From NCBI RefSeq assembly GCF_963974425.1, contig NZ_CAXBCK010000010.1, positions 1 through 64,000 on the forward strand: DNA of 64,000 nucleotides. Reading direction: 5' to 3'. A program made the translations under genes and the position numbers. The notes below the pieces were generated by a model, which did not search any database, was not told where the DNA came from, and was given only the letters and a program-made list of their open reading frames with translations. Position 1 is the first letter of the stretch; the number at the start of each line of letters is the position of its first letter. This document shows positions 28,155-37,682 of the stretch, in pieces. The stretch is from Marixanthomonas sp963974425. GTDB lineage: Bacteria; Bacteroidota; Bacteroidia; Flavobacteriales; Flavobacteriaceae.

Positions 28155-29825
28155 ATGTGTGGAATTGTATGTGCCTTTAAACTAAAAGAACCAGCAGAAG
28201 CCTTGCGTCTGCAAATTTTATCAATGAGTAAATGCATCCGCCACCGAGGGCCGGATTGGAGTGGAATTTTTGATAATGATAAAGCCATTATGGCGCACGA
28301 GCGTTTAGCAATTGTAGATCCTACTTCAGGAAAACAGCCGCTTTTCAGTAAAGACAAGAAGTTTGTATTGGCTGCCAATGGTGAAATTTATAATCACTTG
28401 GAGCTACGCAAGCAGTTTGAAGGGAAGTATGAATTTCAAACAAAATCTGATTGTGAAGTAATCTTACCCCTTTTCAAAGAAAAAAGAGGCAAATTTTTAG
28501 ATGAACTAAATGGAATCTTCGGTTTTGCCATTTATGATGTTGAAAATGATGAGTATTTAATCGCCCGCGACCATATGGGAATCATTCCATTGTATATGGG
28601 CTGGGATCAAAATGGAACTTTTTACGTAGCTTCAGAATTAAAAGCATTGGAAGGTATCTGTACCAAAATCGAGCTCTTCCCTCCTGGTCATTACTTATAC
28701 AGCAAAGAAGGCGATTTAAGAAAATGGTACACCCGCGATTGGATGGAATATGAAGCTGTAAAAGACAATGAAACTAGCATTAAAGAATTGCGTGAAGCTT
28801 TAGATGCCGCTGTGCATCGTCAATTAATGAGTGATGTGCCATACGGGGTCTTACTTTCCGGCGGATTGGATTCTTCCATCACCTCAGCTGTTGCCAAAAA
28901 ATATGCAGATAAACGTATTGAAAGTGGTGATAAAGAAAATGCTTGGTATCCTAGATTACATTCGTTTGCCATTGGATTAGAAGGAAGCCCAGATCTTGCT
29001 GCCGCTCAAAAAGTAGCCGATCATTTAGATACTGTGCATCACGAAATAAAATTTACCATTCAAGAAGGGGTTGATGCCATTCGCGATGTAATTTACCATC
29101 TAGAAACCTATGATATTACAACCATTCGAGCTTCTACACCTATGTTTTTAATGGCTCGAGCTATCAAAGCGTTAGGGATAAAAATGGTTTTAAGTGGTGA
29201 AGGAAGCGACGAAATATTTGGGGGCTATTTATACTTTCACAAAGCCCCAAACGCTGAAGAACTTCATAAAGAAACCGTTAGAAAGCTTGATAAGCTCCAT
29301 CAATACGATTGCCTTCGCGCCAATAAAAGTCTAGCTGCTTGGGGTATTGAAGGCCGTGTTCCGTTTTTAGATAAAGAATTTATGGATGTGGCAATGCGAC
29401 TAAACCCTGAAGATAAAATGATCAATGGAGAGCGCATGGAAAAGTGGGTGCTGCGAAAAGCATTTGAAGATATGCTTCCCGAGAGTGTTGCTTGGCGCCA
29501 AAAAGAACAATTTAGTGATGGTGTAGGATATAGCTGGATTGACAAATTAAAAGAATTGGTAAATGAAAAAGTATCTGATGAACAAATGGAGAATGCACAG
29601 TATAAATTCCCAATACAAACTCCAACCAGCAAAGAAGAATTTTACTATCGATCTATTTTTACAGAACACTTCCCTAGTGATACAGCTGCCTTGAGTGTTC
29701 CTTCTGTTCCTTCAGTAGCTTGTAGTAGTCCTGCAGCGTTAGAATGGGATGAAAGTTTTAAAAACATGAACGATCCTAGCGGACGAGCGGTTGCCAATGT
29801 ACATAGTGATGCGTATAGCAAGTAA
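28155..29825 (+). CDS. asnB: Asparagine synthase B (glutamine-hydrolysing)
   Basis: 556 residues, the expected length. Cys2 in MCGIVCAF is the glutaminase nucleophile of the N-terminal Ntn domain, and RHRGPDWSG and ANGEIYNH follow. The synthetase domain has the PP-loop LSGGLDSS (from about 234) and the block SGEGSDEIFGGYLYFHKAP. It converts aspartate, glutamine and ATP to asparagine, glutamate, AMP and PPi. An attenuator with an Asn-rich leader precedes it, which supports true asparagine synthesis rather than another amidotransfer. It is followed by its own terminator. Confidence 0.95.
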   Translation: MCGIVCAFKLKEPAEALRLQILSMSKCIRHRGPDWSGIFDNDKAIMAHERLAIVDPTSGKQPLFSKDKKFVLAANGEIYNHLELRKQFEGKYEFQTKSDCEVILPLFKEKRGKFLDELNGIFGFAIYDVENDEYLIARDHMGIIPLYMGWDQNGTFYVASELKALEGICTKIELFPPGHYLYSKEGDLRKWYTRDWMEYEAVKDNETSIKELREALDAAVHRQLMSDVPYGVLLSGGLDSSITSAVAKKYADKRIESGDKENAWYPRLHSFAIGLEGSPDLAAAQKVADHLDTVHHEIKFTIQEGVDAIRDVIYHLETYDITTIRASTPMFLMARAIKALGIKMVLSGEGSDEIFGGYLYFHKAPNAEELHKETVRKLDKLHQYDCLRANKSLAAWGIEGRVPFLDKEFMDVAMRLNPEDKMINGERMEKWVLRKAFEDMLPESVAWRQKEQFSDGVGYSWIDKLKELVNEKVSDEQMENAQYKFPIQTPTSKEEFYYRSIFTEHFPSDTAALSVPSVPSVACSSPAALEWDESFKNMNDPSGRAVANVHSDAYSK

Positions 29826-29892
29826 TCATTTTTTGAAGCTATTAATTTAACAAAAAGCTCTTTGGTTGCTAATTTAGCGTTAAATAACTTTT

Positions 29893-29923
29893 AAACGTCT
29901 CGGTCTCATCGAGGCGTTTTTTT
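29893..29923 (+). terminator. Intrinsic terminator after asnB
   Basis: AAACGTCTCG and CGAGGCGTTT form a 10-bp stem with one G-U pair and a 7-base loop, followed by a T run. It separates asnB from the QEGLA gene cluster. Confidence 0.85.
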
Positions 29924-29975
29924 ATCTTATGCTTAGATAGAATTATTAATAATATATCAAGCAATAAGAAAAAGA

Positions 29976-31814
29976 ATGGAGGTATCTGAAACTTCAAAAA
30001 AAACAGAACAAATTTTAAACGATTTAACCCCTGGCGAACGCACCGTTTGTCCATTGCCACATGACGGTTATTTATTTTTAGAGCACGATGTACCATCCTT
30101 ACTTATTTATAGAAAAAAACCAGATGATAAAGCTACTTTGCGATTGGCTCGAAGTGGGGCTTCTTATTTAATTATTGGAGAGGAAAATTTTAGTTTTTTT
30201 CAAGAGTTTATCTCAAACCTCACTGAGAAAATGGCGGCGAAATTTGGCTCTTTTATTCTGTTAGAAGTTTTCAGCGGAGAAACTAATAGCATCGAATTTG
30301 TAATTCGAGGTCCTTCACATAAATTACCGGTTTCGTTAGATGTATTAAAGGACGAGCTCTGTAAAATTCCGAGTAGAAAGTATAACGTACAACTAGACGC
30401 AAGGATTGAACAAACCAAACAACGTCAACTCGAAGAGTTAACGCCTCTTTTCAGTATTGAGGATATAAAATCAAAGGGTGGTACATTGATTGGGCTGGAA
30501 GTACCACCGGTTTACAGGAATGCCGATGATAATGTGTATCCTGTTTACTTTAGGAAATTTAGAGATAGTTTTATTCAAGCCATTCAAAAAGCAATTTTTG
30601 AATTTGTGAGAGTACAGACAACTTCAAAACTGGTTAATTACCATGCTTTAGGAAAACGAGATATTCATCGTGAAGTATTTAAAATTGACAAACAACTTAC
30701 CGAAATTGAATCCAGTTACCAATTTTTACTGTTAGTAGCCCCGGTAAATATTCAAGCCCTTAGAGAACGGTTTTTTGAAACCAATTTTGAAGAAATAAAT
30801 AAATACCACTATCGGTTACTTCCTGTAGATCCAGATATACTAAAGCGTAAATTATACAACTTACGGATTGATGAAATTGATGACCCCGCTCTTTCCTATC
30901 TCTTTGATGAAAAAAGAGAAGAAATAGATCATCAACTTACGATGTTGAAAGAACGCGATTCAAAAAATTTCTTTTACAGCAGTGTACGTTTATATAAAGG
31001 TCTTGAAAAAAATGTTTTAACCGAAGCTAAGCTTATTCTTCAAAATATTTCTGAAGACCATACACAAGAAGAGAGGCTCCTCATTAGTGCTAAAGATTTT
31101 GCTAAAATAGCCGAAAAAGAATTTGAATATTTTAGAAGACAATCACCAGATTATAAAGGGAAAATTCACATTCGGGATGATGTGAATATTATGATGGTTT
31201 CGCAAGGTGAATTGTATTTGCCTTCAGATTATAAAATGACAAAAAATGGTGCTGCGGCATTATTACAGCACGAAATTGGTACTCATGCCTTAACATATTA
31301 TAATGGAAGCCAACAGTCATTAAGCCAAATGGCGGCTGGTTTTGCCGACTATGATGCCTTACAGGAAGGAATTGCAGTACTTTCAGAATATTTAATTGGT
31401 GGTTTATCTAGTAACCGACTTCGAGTATTGGCTGGACGGGTAGTAGCAGGAGAGGCCTTATTAGATGGGGCAGATTTTAAACAAGTTTTCAGTTTGTTAC
31501 ATACAAACCACGGATTTTCAAAAGAACCTGCTTTTAATATTACCTCTAGAATGTTTCAAGGAGGCGGATTTTTAAAAGATATTATTTACTTAAAAGGACT
31601 GGTAGAGCTTCGCGATTATTTAGTTGACGGCGGGGAACTTGAACCACTCTTAGCTGGAAAGTTTGCTTTAAAACACGTTAATGTGATTAAAGATTTAACT
31701 GATAGGGGACTTTTAACACCACCTAAATTAAAACCTAGGTATTTAGAACAAAAAGACTTTAAACAAAAAATTGATAAACTTAAACAAGGGTTAGCCCTTT
31801 CTAAAATGATATAA
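29976..31814 (+). CDS. QEGLA-motif (DUF1704) tyrosine-carboxypeptidase-like protein
   Basis: 612 residues. The zinc-peptidase signature HEIGTH (His432, Glu433, His437) and QEGIA (Gln463-Glu464) place it in the DUF1704 family, which includes the eukaryotic tubulin tyrosine carboxypeptidase MATCAP; bacterial members are often named 'flavohemoglobin expression-modulating QEGLA motif protein'. Bacteria lack the known tubulin substrate, so the target is unknown; a C-terminal residue of a small peptide is a reasonable guess. It is separated by only three bases from the ATP-grasp gene, so the two are probably co-transcribed. No signal peptide is seen, which suggests a cytoplasmic protein. Confidence 0.88.
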   Translation: MEVSETSKKTEQILNDLTPGERTVCPLPHDGYLFLEHDVPSLLIYRKKPDDKATLRLARSGASYLIIGEENFSFFQEFISNLTEKMAAKFGSFILLEVFSGETNSIEFVIRGPSHKLPVSLDVLKDELCKIPSRKYNVQLDARIEQTKQRQLEELTPLFSIEDIKSKGGTLIGLEVPPVYRNADDNVYPVYFRKFRDSFIQAIQKAIFEFVRVQTTSKLVNYHALGKRDIHREVFKIDKQLTEIESSYQFLLLVAPVNIQALRERFFETNFEEINKYHYRLLPVDPDILKRKLYNLRIDEIDDPALSYLFDEKREEIDHQLTMLKERDSKNFFYSSVRLYKGLEKNVLTEAKLILQNISEDHTQEERLLISAKDFAKIAEKEFEYFRRQSPDYKGKIHIRDDVNIMMVSQGELYLPSDYKMTKNGAAALLQHEIGTHALTYYNGSQQSLSQMAAGFADYDALQEGIAVLSEYLIGGLSSNRLRVLAGRVVAGEALLDGADFKQVFSLLHTNHGFSKEPAFNITSRMFQGGGFLKDIIYLKGLVELRDYLVDGGELEPLLAGKFALKHVNVIKDLTDRGLLTPPKLKPRYLEQKDFKQKIDKLKQGLALSKMI

Positions 31815-31817
31815 AAA

Positions 31818-32870
31818 ATGAAAATATGTTTTGTAATTAGTGATATAGAATCTGAAGCCATTGGGACTTCGGTAGTATTAATGAAAAAAGCACATGAGAG
31901 AGGGCACGACTTGTACGTGATGAGTGTGGGTGATTTTATATTTCACCACGATAAACCTATTAGTTTACGCTGTAAAAAGGTACCAAAAACCCCCAAGTCT
32001 AGAACCGTAGATAAGTTCTGGGAACGCGTGCAAGATGAAGAATTGAAATATAAAGTGATAAGCAGTTCTGACCTTGATGTCCTTTTTCTTCGGAATAATC
32101 CAACGGAAGAAGCCGACGATAGACATTGGGCCGAACATAGTGGAATTGCATTTGCACGTATGATTCAACAAAGTGGCGTTCTAGTATTAAACGATGCTTT
32201 CGCCATGTCTCACGCTTTTATTGACAAACTATATTTTGAAGAGTTACCTTCTATTATAAAGCCAAATAGCTTAATTAGCCGAAACAAAGAAGACTTATTG
32301 AAATTTTGGAAAGACAACGGTAAAAAGATGGTTTTAAAACCCTTGGAAGGTTCAGGAGGTCAAAATGTATATTTAATTGATAAAGACAAGAAAAACCTCA
32401 ACCAAATTATAGAAACTATTACAGAAAAAGGATACGTCATTGCGCAAGAATTTTTGCCTGAAGTTTCAAAAGGAGATGTGCGCGTCATTTTAATGAACGG
32501 AAAAATTTTAGAAGAAGATGGTGAACAAGCTGTAATAAGAAGGGTTAACAAAGATGATTCAGAATTTAGAAGTAATCTTGCTCTTGGTGCCAAAGCTGAA
32601 AAAGCAAAGCTAACCCCAGAAATGCAGCGCATTGTTGATGTGACTGCGCCTAAATTAATAAAAGATGGGCTCTTTTTTGTGGGGCTGGATATTGTGAAAG
32701 ATAAGCTCATTGAAATAAATGTATTAAGCCCTGGTGGTTTAGACTATTGCCAAGACATTGGTCTTCCCGCTTTTACGGATACTGTAATTGAAGCTATTGA
32801 ACGAAAAATGGAGTATAAAAAGTACTATGAAACTAACTTATCCAATAGAGAGTTAGCCACGATGGATTAG
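31818..32870 (+). CDS. Glutathione-synthetase-like ATP-grasp ligase
   Basis: 350 residues. The ATP-grasp core is visible: KMVLKPLEGSGGQNVYL (nucleotide loop), AQEFLPEVSKGDVRVILMNGK and the metal-binding end FFVGLDIVKDKLIEINVLSPGG, similar to glutathione synthetase. Such enzymes join a carboxylate to an amine through an acyl phosphate. There is no gamma-glutamylcysteine synthetase here, so the product may be another peptide or amide. It sits between the QEGLA protein and an aspartoacylase-like hydrolase, all on one strand. Confidence 0.85.
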   Translation: MKICFVISDIESEAIGTSVVLMKKAHERGHDLYVMSVGDFIFHHDKPISLRCKKVPKTPKSRTVDKFWERVQDEELKYKVISSSDLDVLFLRNNPTEEADDRHWAEHSGIAFARMIQQSGVLVLNDAFAMSHAFIDKLYFEELPSIIKPNSLISRNKEDLLKFWKDNGKKMVLKPLEGSGGQNVYLIDKDKKNLNQIIETITEKGYVIAQEFLPEVSKGDVRVILMNGKILEEDGEQAVIRRVNKDDSEFRSNLALGAKAEKAKLTPEMQRIVDVTAPKLIKDGLFFVGLDIVKDKLIEINVLSPGGLDYCQDIGLPAFTDTVIEAIERKMEYKKYYETNLSNRELATMD

Positions 32871-32922
32871 AAACGCAGTAGGCAAAATTTAGTAATAGTT
32901 TTTTAATTTAAAAACATATATT

Positions 32923-33819
32923 TTGAAGAAAGACATTCCAAGAATAATAGGAAAATACAGTAGTAACAATAAAGGACCTCTGCTATTTGTTACCGCAGGT
33001 ATACACGGTAACGAACCTAGCGGAATTATTGCTCTTGAAAAGGTTTTTGCCGAACTTTCAGTTGCAAAACCTGACATTAAAGGGACTATTATCGGTGTTT
33101 CTGGTAATAATGAAGCTTTAAACAAAGAGGTTCGTTTTATTGACGAAGATTTAAACCGCACGTGGACGAAAGATACTATTGAGAACCATATTACAGACAC
33201 CAATGAAAAAGAGGAAATGTTCAGTATTATTGAAGTGCTGAATAACTATCCCGCTTCAGAGTATACAAAGCGCTATTTTTTAGATTGCCACACTACGTCA
33301 TCAGATAGTTTACCGTATGCTTCGGTGCAAGATGTACACGATAACGATAGTTGGGCGCACCACTTCCCTACTCACATAATTAGAGGGTTTTCAGATATTG
33401 TTTATGGAACTACAGATGGGTATATGAGCCGACAAGGTTTAACCGGTTTTGTATTGGAAGCTGGACAACATGATGACCCAGAATCAATCATAAATCATGA
33501 AGGTACCATTTGGATTGCATTACAAGAAGCTTGTGATTTAGATTTAAATAAACTTTCAAAGTTTCCCGAATCAGTTTCAAAACTCCAGAAACAAAAAGAA
33601 AATCAAAAAACATTTGAAATTGAATACCGCCACGGACTTAAAGACGATGACACCTTTTCTATGGAACCGGGTTATAAAAATTTTCAGCAAATCAAAAAGG
33701 GTGAGTTATTAGCGCATCATAATGGTAAACCTGTTACAAGTGAATGGGAGGCCTATATTTTCATGCCACTATATCAAAAGCAAGGCAATGATGGTTTTTT
33801 TGTGGTAAAAGAGGTATAG
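32923..33819 (+). CDS. Succinylglutamate desuccinylase / aspartoacylase family zinc hydrolase
   Basis: 298 residues from a TTG (32923); no closer ATG preserves the N-terminal strand. The zinc site of the M14-like AstE/AspA family is seen in AGIHGNEPSG (His28, Glu31) and FLDCHTTSSD near residue 125; VLEAGQHDD carries the likely catalytic glutamate. It hydrolyses an amide between an acyl group and an amino acid. It follows the ATP-grasp gene by 52 bases and may act on the product of that enzyme, but this is inferred only from position. Confidence 0.82.
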   Translation: MKKDIPRIIGKYSSNNKGPLLFVTAGIHGNEPSGIIALEKVFAELSVAKPDIKGTIIGVSGNNEALNKEVRFIDEDLNRTWTKDTIENHITDTNEKEEMFSIIEVLNNYPASEYTKRYFLDCHTTSSDSLPYASVQDVHDNDSWAHHFPTHIIRGFSDIVYGTTDGYMSRQGLTGFVLEAGQHDDPESIINHEGTIWIALQEACDLDLNKLSKFPESVSKLQKQKENQKTFEIEYRHGLKDDDTFSMEPGYKNFQQIKKGELLAHHNGKPVTSEWEAYIFMPLYQKQGNDGFFVVKEV

Positions 33820-33874
33820 TTTTAGCCTAACATTGTTTCTCTGTATTCTTTATACAATTTAAAAGAAAAAACTG

Positions 33875-33903
33875 GGTTATAATCTTGTGTTGCATTTATA
33901 ACC
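33875..33903. promoter_or_regulatory. Operator-like inverted repeat before the desaturase gene
   Basis: GGTTATAA, 13 bases, TTATAACC: perfect 8-bp arms, 54 bases before the start codon at 33958. It could bind a dimeric regulator, but the AT-rich arms make chance occurrence possible. Confidence 0.3.
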
Positions 33904-33957
33904 TTTATCTTGCACTTTTTAGTCCCAAAAATTAATAATTTCAATAATTAATAGAGA

Positions 33958-34929
33958 ATGGATTTTACAAACCCGTTAGTATATGGGGTACCTTGTTTTT
34001 TAGGATTTATTGCATTAGAACTTTCTTATAGTAAGGTTTTCGATGATAAAAGCCTTTATAAATGGAAAGACTTTTTCTCAAGTTTATCGCTTGGTATTGG
34101 TTCTGCTATTTTAGGAGCGCTGATTAAAACGGTTTCTATTATCCTCGTTTTTAATTTTGCGTATGATATTTTTAATCCTGTTGTAGATGGAGTTCGCACC
34201 AACATTATGGGGTACGAATCTTTTGGATATGCTTGGTATGTTTGGATAATCTGCATGTTGTTAGATGATTTTACTTACTATTGGTTTCATAGACAAAACC
34301 ATATGGTTCGTTTTCTTTGGGCAGCACATATTGTTCATCACTCATCCGATAATTTTAATTTGGGGACTGCAGTCAGAAACGGTTGGTTCACCATATTGTA
34401 CAAACCGTTTTTCTATGTTTGGATTGTCATCATCGGCTTTCCACCAGAAATGCTAGTAGTTTGCTTAGGTATTGAAGCATTGTGGCAGTTTCAGTTGCAC
34501 ACCAAATACATCAAAAAATTAGGTTTTATTGAAAAGTTCATCAACACCCATACGATGCACCAAGTACATCATGCTTGCAACATTGAGTATATGGATAAAA
34601 ACCATGGTGGTATTTTAAATGCTTTTGATAGGATATTTGGTACTTGGAAAGAACTAGACGAGGATATCAATATTCAATACGGTGTTTCTACCCCACCAAA
34701 TTCTTACAATCTCTACGTAATATTAATGCACGAATACCAAAACATTTGGCAGGATATGAAGAAATCTAGCAATTGGTATCACAAGTTTATGTACGCTTTT
34801 GGCCCTCCGGGTTGGAGCCATGATGGCAGTACCTTAACGGTAAAGCAAATTCGCAAAGAAATGGCCAAGGAAAAGCTGGAAGCAAAAATTAATGAGGATA
34901 AAAAAGAAAAAGAGTTAAAGGTTGCCTAG
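33958..34929 (+). CDS. Sterol desaturase / fatty acid hydroxylase family membrane protein
   Basis: 323 residues with several membrane helices (about 5-22, 35-70, 90-105, 145-175). The three histidine boxes of the di-iron family are present: HRQNH, HIVHHSSDNFN and HTMHQVHHACN. Such enzymes hydroxylate or desaturate lipids at the membrane face. Flavobacteria do not usually make sterols, so a fatty acid, carotenoid or ornithine lipid is a likelier substrate. It has a lysine-rich C-terminal tail. The gene converges on menB with a 3-base gap. Confidence 0.87.
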   Translation: MDFTNPLVYGVPCFLGFIALELSYSKVFDDKSLYKWKDFFSSLSLGIGSAILGALIKTVSIILVFNFAYDIFNPVVDGVRTNIMGYESFGYAWYVWIICMLLDDFTYYWFHRQNHMVRFLWAAHIVHHSSDNFNLGTAVRNGWFTILYKPFFYVWIVIIGFPPEMLVVCLGIEALWQFQLHTKYIKKLGFIEKFINTHTMHQVHHACNIEYMDKNHGGILNAFDRIFGTWKELDEDINIQYGVSTPPNSYNLYVILMHEYQNIWQDMKKSSNWYHKFMYAFGPPGWSHDGSTLTVKQIRKEMAKEKLEAKINEDKKEKELKVA

Positions 34930-34932
34930 TTT

Positions 34933-35772
34933 TTAAGGCAACCACTTTTTATCAAAGTTCGGCTTTCTTTTTTCTAAAAAAGCATCTCGGCCTTCTTTTG
35001 CTTCTTCTGTCATATATGCTAAACGTGTGGCTTCTCCTGCAAATACTTGTTGACCAACCATTCCGTCATCGGTTAGGTTCATTGCAAATTTCAGCATTTT
35101 TATAGAAGTTGGTGATTTACCTAATACTTCTTGTGCCCATTCGTAGGCAGTTTGCTCCAATTCGTCATGCGGGATTACGGCATTTACCATACCCATTTCA
35201 AAAGCTTCTTGTGCGCTGTAATTTCTTCCGAGGAAAAAGATTTCACGTGCTTTTTTCTGCCCTACCATTTTAGCTAAATAAGCACTTCCGTAGCCTCCGT
35301 CAAAACTGGTTACATCGGCATCGGTTTGTTTAAATATAGCGTGTTCTTTACTAGCTAATGTCATATCACAAACTACGTGTAAGCTATGACCACCACCTAC
35401 AGCCCAACCAGGGACTACACAAATAACAGCCTTAGGCATAAAACGAATTAACCGTTGAACTTCTAGTATATTTAACCTGTGATATCCATCTTCACCCACA
35501 TAACCTTGTTGCCCGCGTGCTTTTTGATCACCTCCACTACAAAAACTATACACACCATCTCTAGAAGAAGGCCCTTCAGCAGACAGTAAAACCACACCAA
35601 TACTGGTATCTTCTTGTGCATCGTGAAAAGCATCGAGTAACTCGGAAGTGGTTTTAGGTCGAAATGCGTTACGAACATCAGGGCGGTTAAAAGCGATTCG
35701 GGCTACGCCATTTGACTTTTTATAGGTAATATCTGAATATTCTTTAGCTGTTTTCCAGTTGGGTGTGTTCAT
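34933..35772 (-). CDS. menB: 1,4-dihydroxy-2-naphthoyl-CoA synthase
   Basis: 279 residues, crotonase fold. It closes the second ring of menaquinone by converting o-succinylbenzoyl-CoA to DHNA-CoA. Conserved blocks: SGGDQKARG, PGWAVGGGHSLHVVCDMTLAS (oxyanion hole), DADVTSFDGGYGSAYLAKMVGQKKAREIFF, and the C-terminal KRKPNFDKKW. It belongs with menD, menF and the thioesterase gene on the same strand at 39015-42204, though separated by other genes. Upstream lies a near match to the -7 box (TATCTTTA). Confidence 0.95.
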   Translation of the reverse strand: MNTPNWKTAKEYSDITYKKSNGVARIAFNRPDVRNAFRPKTTSELLDAFHDAQEDTSIGVVLLSAEGPSSRDGVYSFCSGGDQKARGQQGYVGEDGYHRLNILEVQRLIRFMPKAVICVVPGWAVGGGHSLHVVCDMTLASKEHAIFKQTDADVTSFDGGYGSAYLAKMVGQKKAREIFFLGRNYSAQEAFEMGMVNAVIPHDELEQTAYEWAQEVLGKSPTSIKMLKFAMNLTDDGMVGQQVFAGEATRLAYMTEEAKEGRDAFLEKRKPNFDKKWLP

Positions 35773-35965
35773 ATTTTATATTTTTACGGTAAAGATACTA
35801 ATTTAGTCGTGTCCGACTAAGACTTTAGAGCGCTGCGCTATTAAATTATCGGTGTTAGACTAAGCGTATACTATTATACATCAGTATTTATAATTATTTT
35901 AGCAAGTGCTTAAAATGCTAACATCCAAAAATTTGATTATCAAAAACAAACACTTTTTAACTTCT

Positions 35966-37087
35966 ATGCGAACGCTACTTTTTTTCTTCGGAATTGCCTT
36001 AACAACTCTTACTACAACCGCTCAAGAGGCTTATAAATTTACTACGGAAATTGACTTAGAAGCAACACCCGTTATAAGTCAAGGTCGTACGGGAACCTGT
36101 TGGAGTTTTTCGACTTCTTCTTTTTTAGAATCTGAAATAATTAGACTGACCGGAAAAGAAATCAATCTCTCTGAAATGTACCAAGTACGAAACACCTACC
36201 CTAAAAAAGCTGAAAATTTTGTAATGCGACAAGGGAAGGCACAATTTAGTGAAGGCGGATTGGCGCATGATGTAATTAACTCCGTCCGCGATTATGGTTT
36301 GGTAACACAAGAAGCCTACAGCGGTTTATTTACTTCAGAAGAAAACCATAACCACGCCGAATTAGTAGCTGTTTTAAAATCGATGCTTAAAACCTACATT
36401 GATAATCCAGCAAAAGCTTTAAGCCCTAAGTGGAAAAAAGCAGTTTCTAGTGTGTTAGATGTATATTTAGGAACTAACCCTAAAACCTTTCAGTTTGAAG
36501 GGAAACAATACACTCCAGAGTCCTTTTTAAAAATGACGCAGCTTGTACCTGAAGATTATGTAACAATAACGTCATTCAGTCACGCTCCTTTTTATTCAGA
36601 ATTTATATTGAATATTCCCGACAATTGGAGTAATGGTAGTTTTTATAATGTTCCTTTAGATGAAATGATGTCTACTATTGACAATGCACTACAAAATGGT
36701 TTTACCATAGAGTTGGATTGTGATGTAAGCGAACGTACTTTTTCCTCAAAAGATGGAGTTGCGGTGATTCCTGAAAATTCAGAAAACAATATAAAAGCGT
36801 TGCAAGGTGTTTATTCAGAAAAAAATATAACACAAGAATACCGTCAGGTAGAATTTGAAAACTATGATACAACCGATGATCATTTAATGCACATTACTGG
36901 TTTGCTACGTGACCAAAATGGCACAAAATACTACAAAGTAAAAAATAGTTGGGGCACCGATGAAAGCCGAAATGCAAATGGTGGCTATGTGTATTTTAGC
37001 GAGGCGTATATGAAACTGAAAGCTATAAGTGTTATGGTACACAAGGATGCGGTGCCAAAAAGTACTTTCAAAAAATTAGCATTGTAA
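35966..37087 (+). CDS. Secreted C1-family cysteine peptidase (bleomycin hydrolase / PepC-like)
   Basis: 373 residues from ATG 35966. An ATG at 35906 is rejected because it would put 20 residues before the signal peptide MRTLLFFFGIALTTLTTTAQ. The papain-fold triad is visible: Cys45 in RTGTCWSFS, His309 in HLMHITG and Asn327 in KNSWG. The layout with a long insertion between Cys and His follows the C1B aminopeptidase C/bleomycin hydrolase group, but export is unusual for those cytosolic enzymes. It is followed after 31 bases by a small secreted protein gene. Confidence 0.88.
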   Translation: MRTLLFFFGIALTTLTTTAQEAYKFTTEIDLEATPVISQGRTGTCWSFSTSSFLESEIIRLTGKEINLSEMYQVRNTYPKKAENFVMRQGKAQFSEGGLAHDVINSVRDYGLVTQEAYSGLFTSEENHNHAELVAVLKSMLKTYIDNPAKALSPKWKKAVSSVLDVYLGTNPKTFQFEGKQYTPESFLKMTQLVPEDYVTITSFSHAPFYSEFILNIPDNWSNGSFYNVPLDEMMSTIDNALQNGFTIELDCDVSERTFSSKDGVAVIPENSENNIKALQGVYSEKNITQEYRQVEFENYDTTDDHLMHITGLLRDQNGTKYYKVKNSWGTDESRNANGGYVYFSEAYMKLKAISVMVHKDAVPKSTFKKLAL

Positions 37088-37118
37088 TTTGGCTTAAAAT
37101 TTGCTATATTTTATAGAG

Positions 37119-37682
37119 ATGAAAAAACTCCTATTTATATTATTTTTAATCCCTGTATTAGCCATTGGCCAATCAGATTTTGATACCCGACAGGTATCTA
37201 TCGAAGCAACTCCTTCTGTAGAAATAAAAGGGTTAGAATTAATGCCATACAGAGTTTTTGGTAACCGCCAAGGTTTTGGTGCGATACCGGTTTATACACC
37301 AAATCTAGCTCCTGTTTCTGTTTCAGGAAATGATTATTGGCAACCGGTTGATATGGTTCAAGCAGCTAATCAAGACAATAATTTTATTGATGCTAGACCT
37401 ACAAGTAACAATCCATTTGCAGCTCGTTTAAATAACCAATTTGTACAACCAGGCTTACAAGGAGCTAATAAGTTTAATGTATACAACAACGACGAGTATT
37501 CGCGTGTAAATAATTCGGTTTACCAAAACCAAACAATGCCATATTATGGAAATCCGTATTATAGAAGCTCACAATATGGAAATCCATATTATTACAATCC
37601 ATATTATAGGCAATCTGGCATAAACCTATATAAAAACAAAGAAAATAAAAGCACGATAAGCATTCAGGTGCGAGAATATTAA
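37119..37682 (+). CDS. Tyrosine- and asparagine-rich secreted protein, function unknown
   Basis: 187 residues from ATG 37119, chosen because the signal peptide MKKLLFILFLIPVLAIGQ starts there. The C-terminal third is low in complexity, with repeated YGNPYY-like units around 145-165. No known family. It follows the cysteine peptidase gene in the same direction, so the two may share a transcript. Its stop codon directly abuts the stop of the S1-domain gene on the other strand. Confidence 0.7.
   Translation: MKKLLFILFLIPVLAIGQSDFDTRQVSIEATPSVEIKGLELMPYRVFGNRQGFGAIPVYTPNLAPVSVSGNDYWQPVDMVQAANQDNNFIDARPTSNNPFAARLNNQFVQPGLQGANKFNVYNNDEYSRVNNSVYQNQTMPYYGNPYYRSSQYGNPYYYNPYYRQSGINLYKNKENKSTISIQVREY

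Noticed and set aside
27917..28378. Open frame on the minus strand across the asnB leader and gene start
   Set aside because: It is antisense to the clearly coding asnB frame and the leader; no homology-like features are seen in it.
37500..37640. Tandem repeat in the small secreted protein gene
   Set aside because: The YGNPYY-like units are short and imperfect, ordinary low-complexity coding sequence rather than a distinct repeat element.
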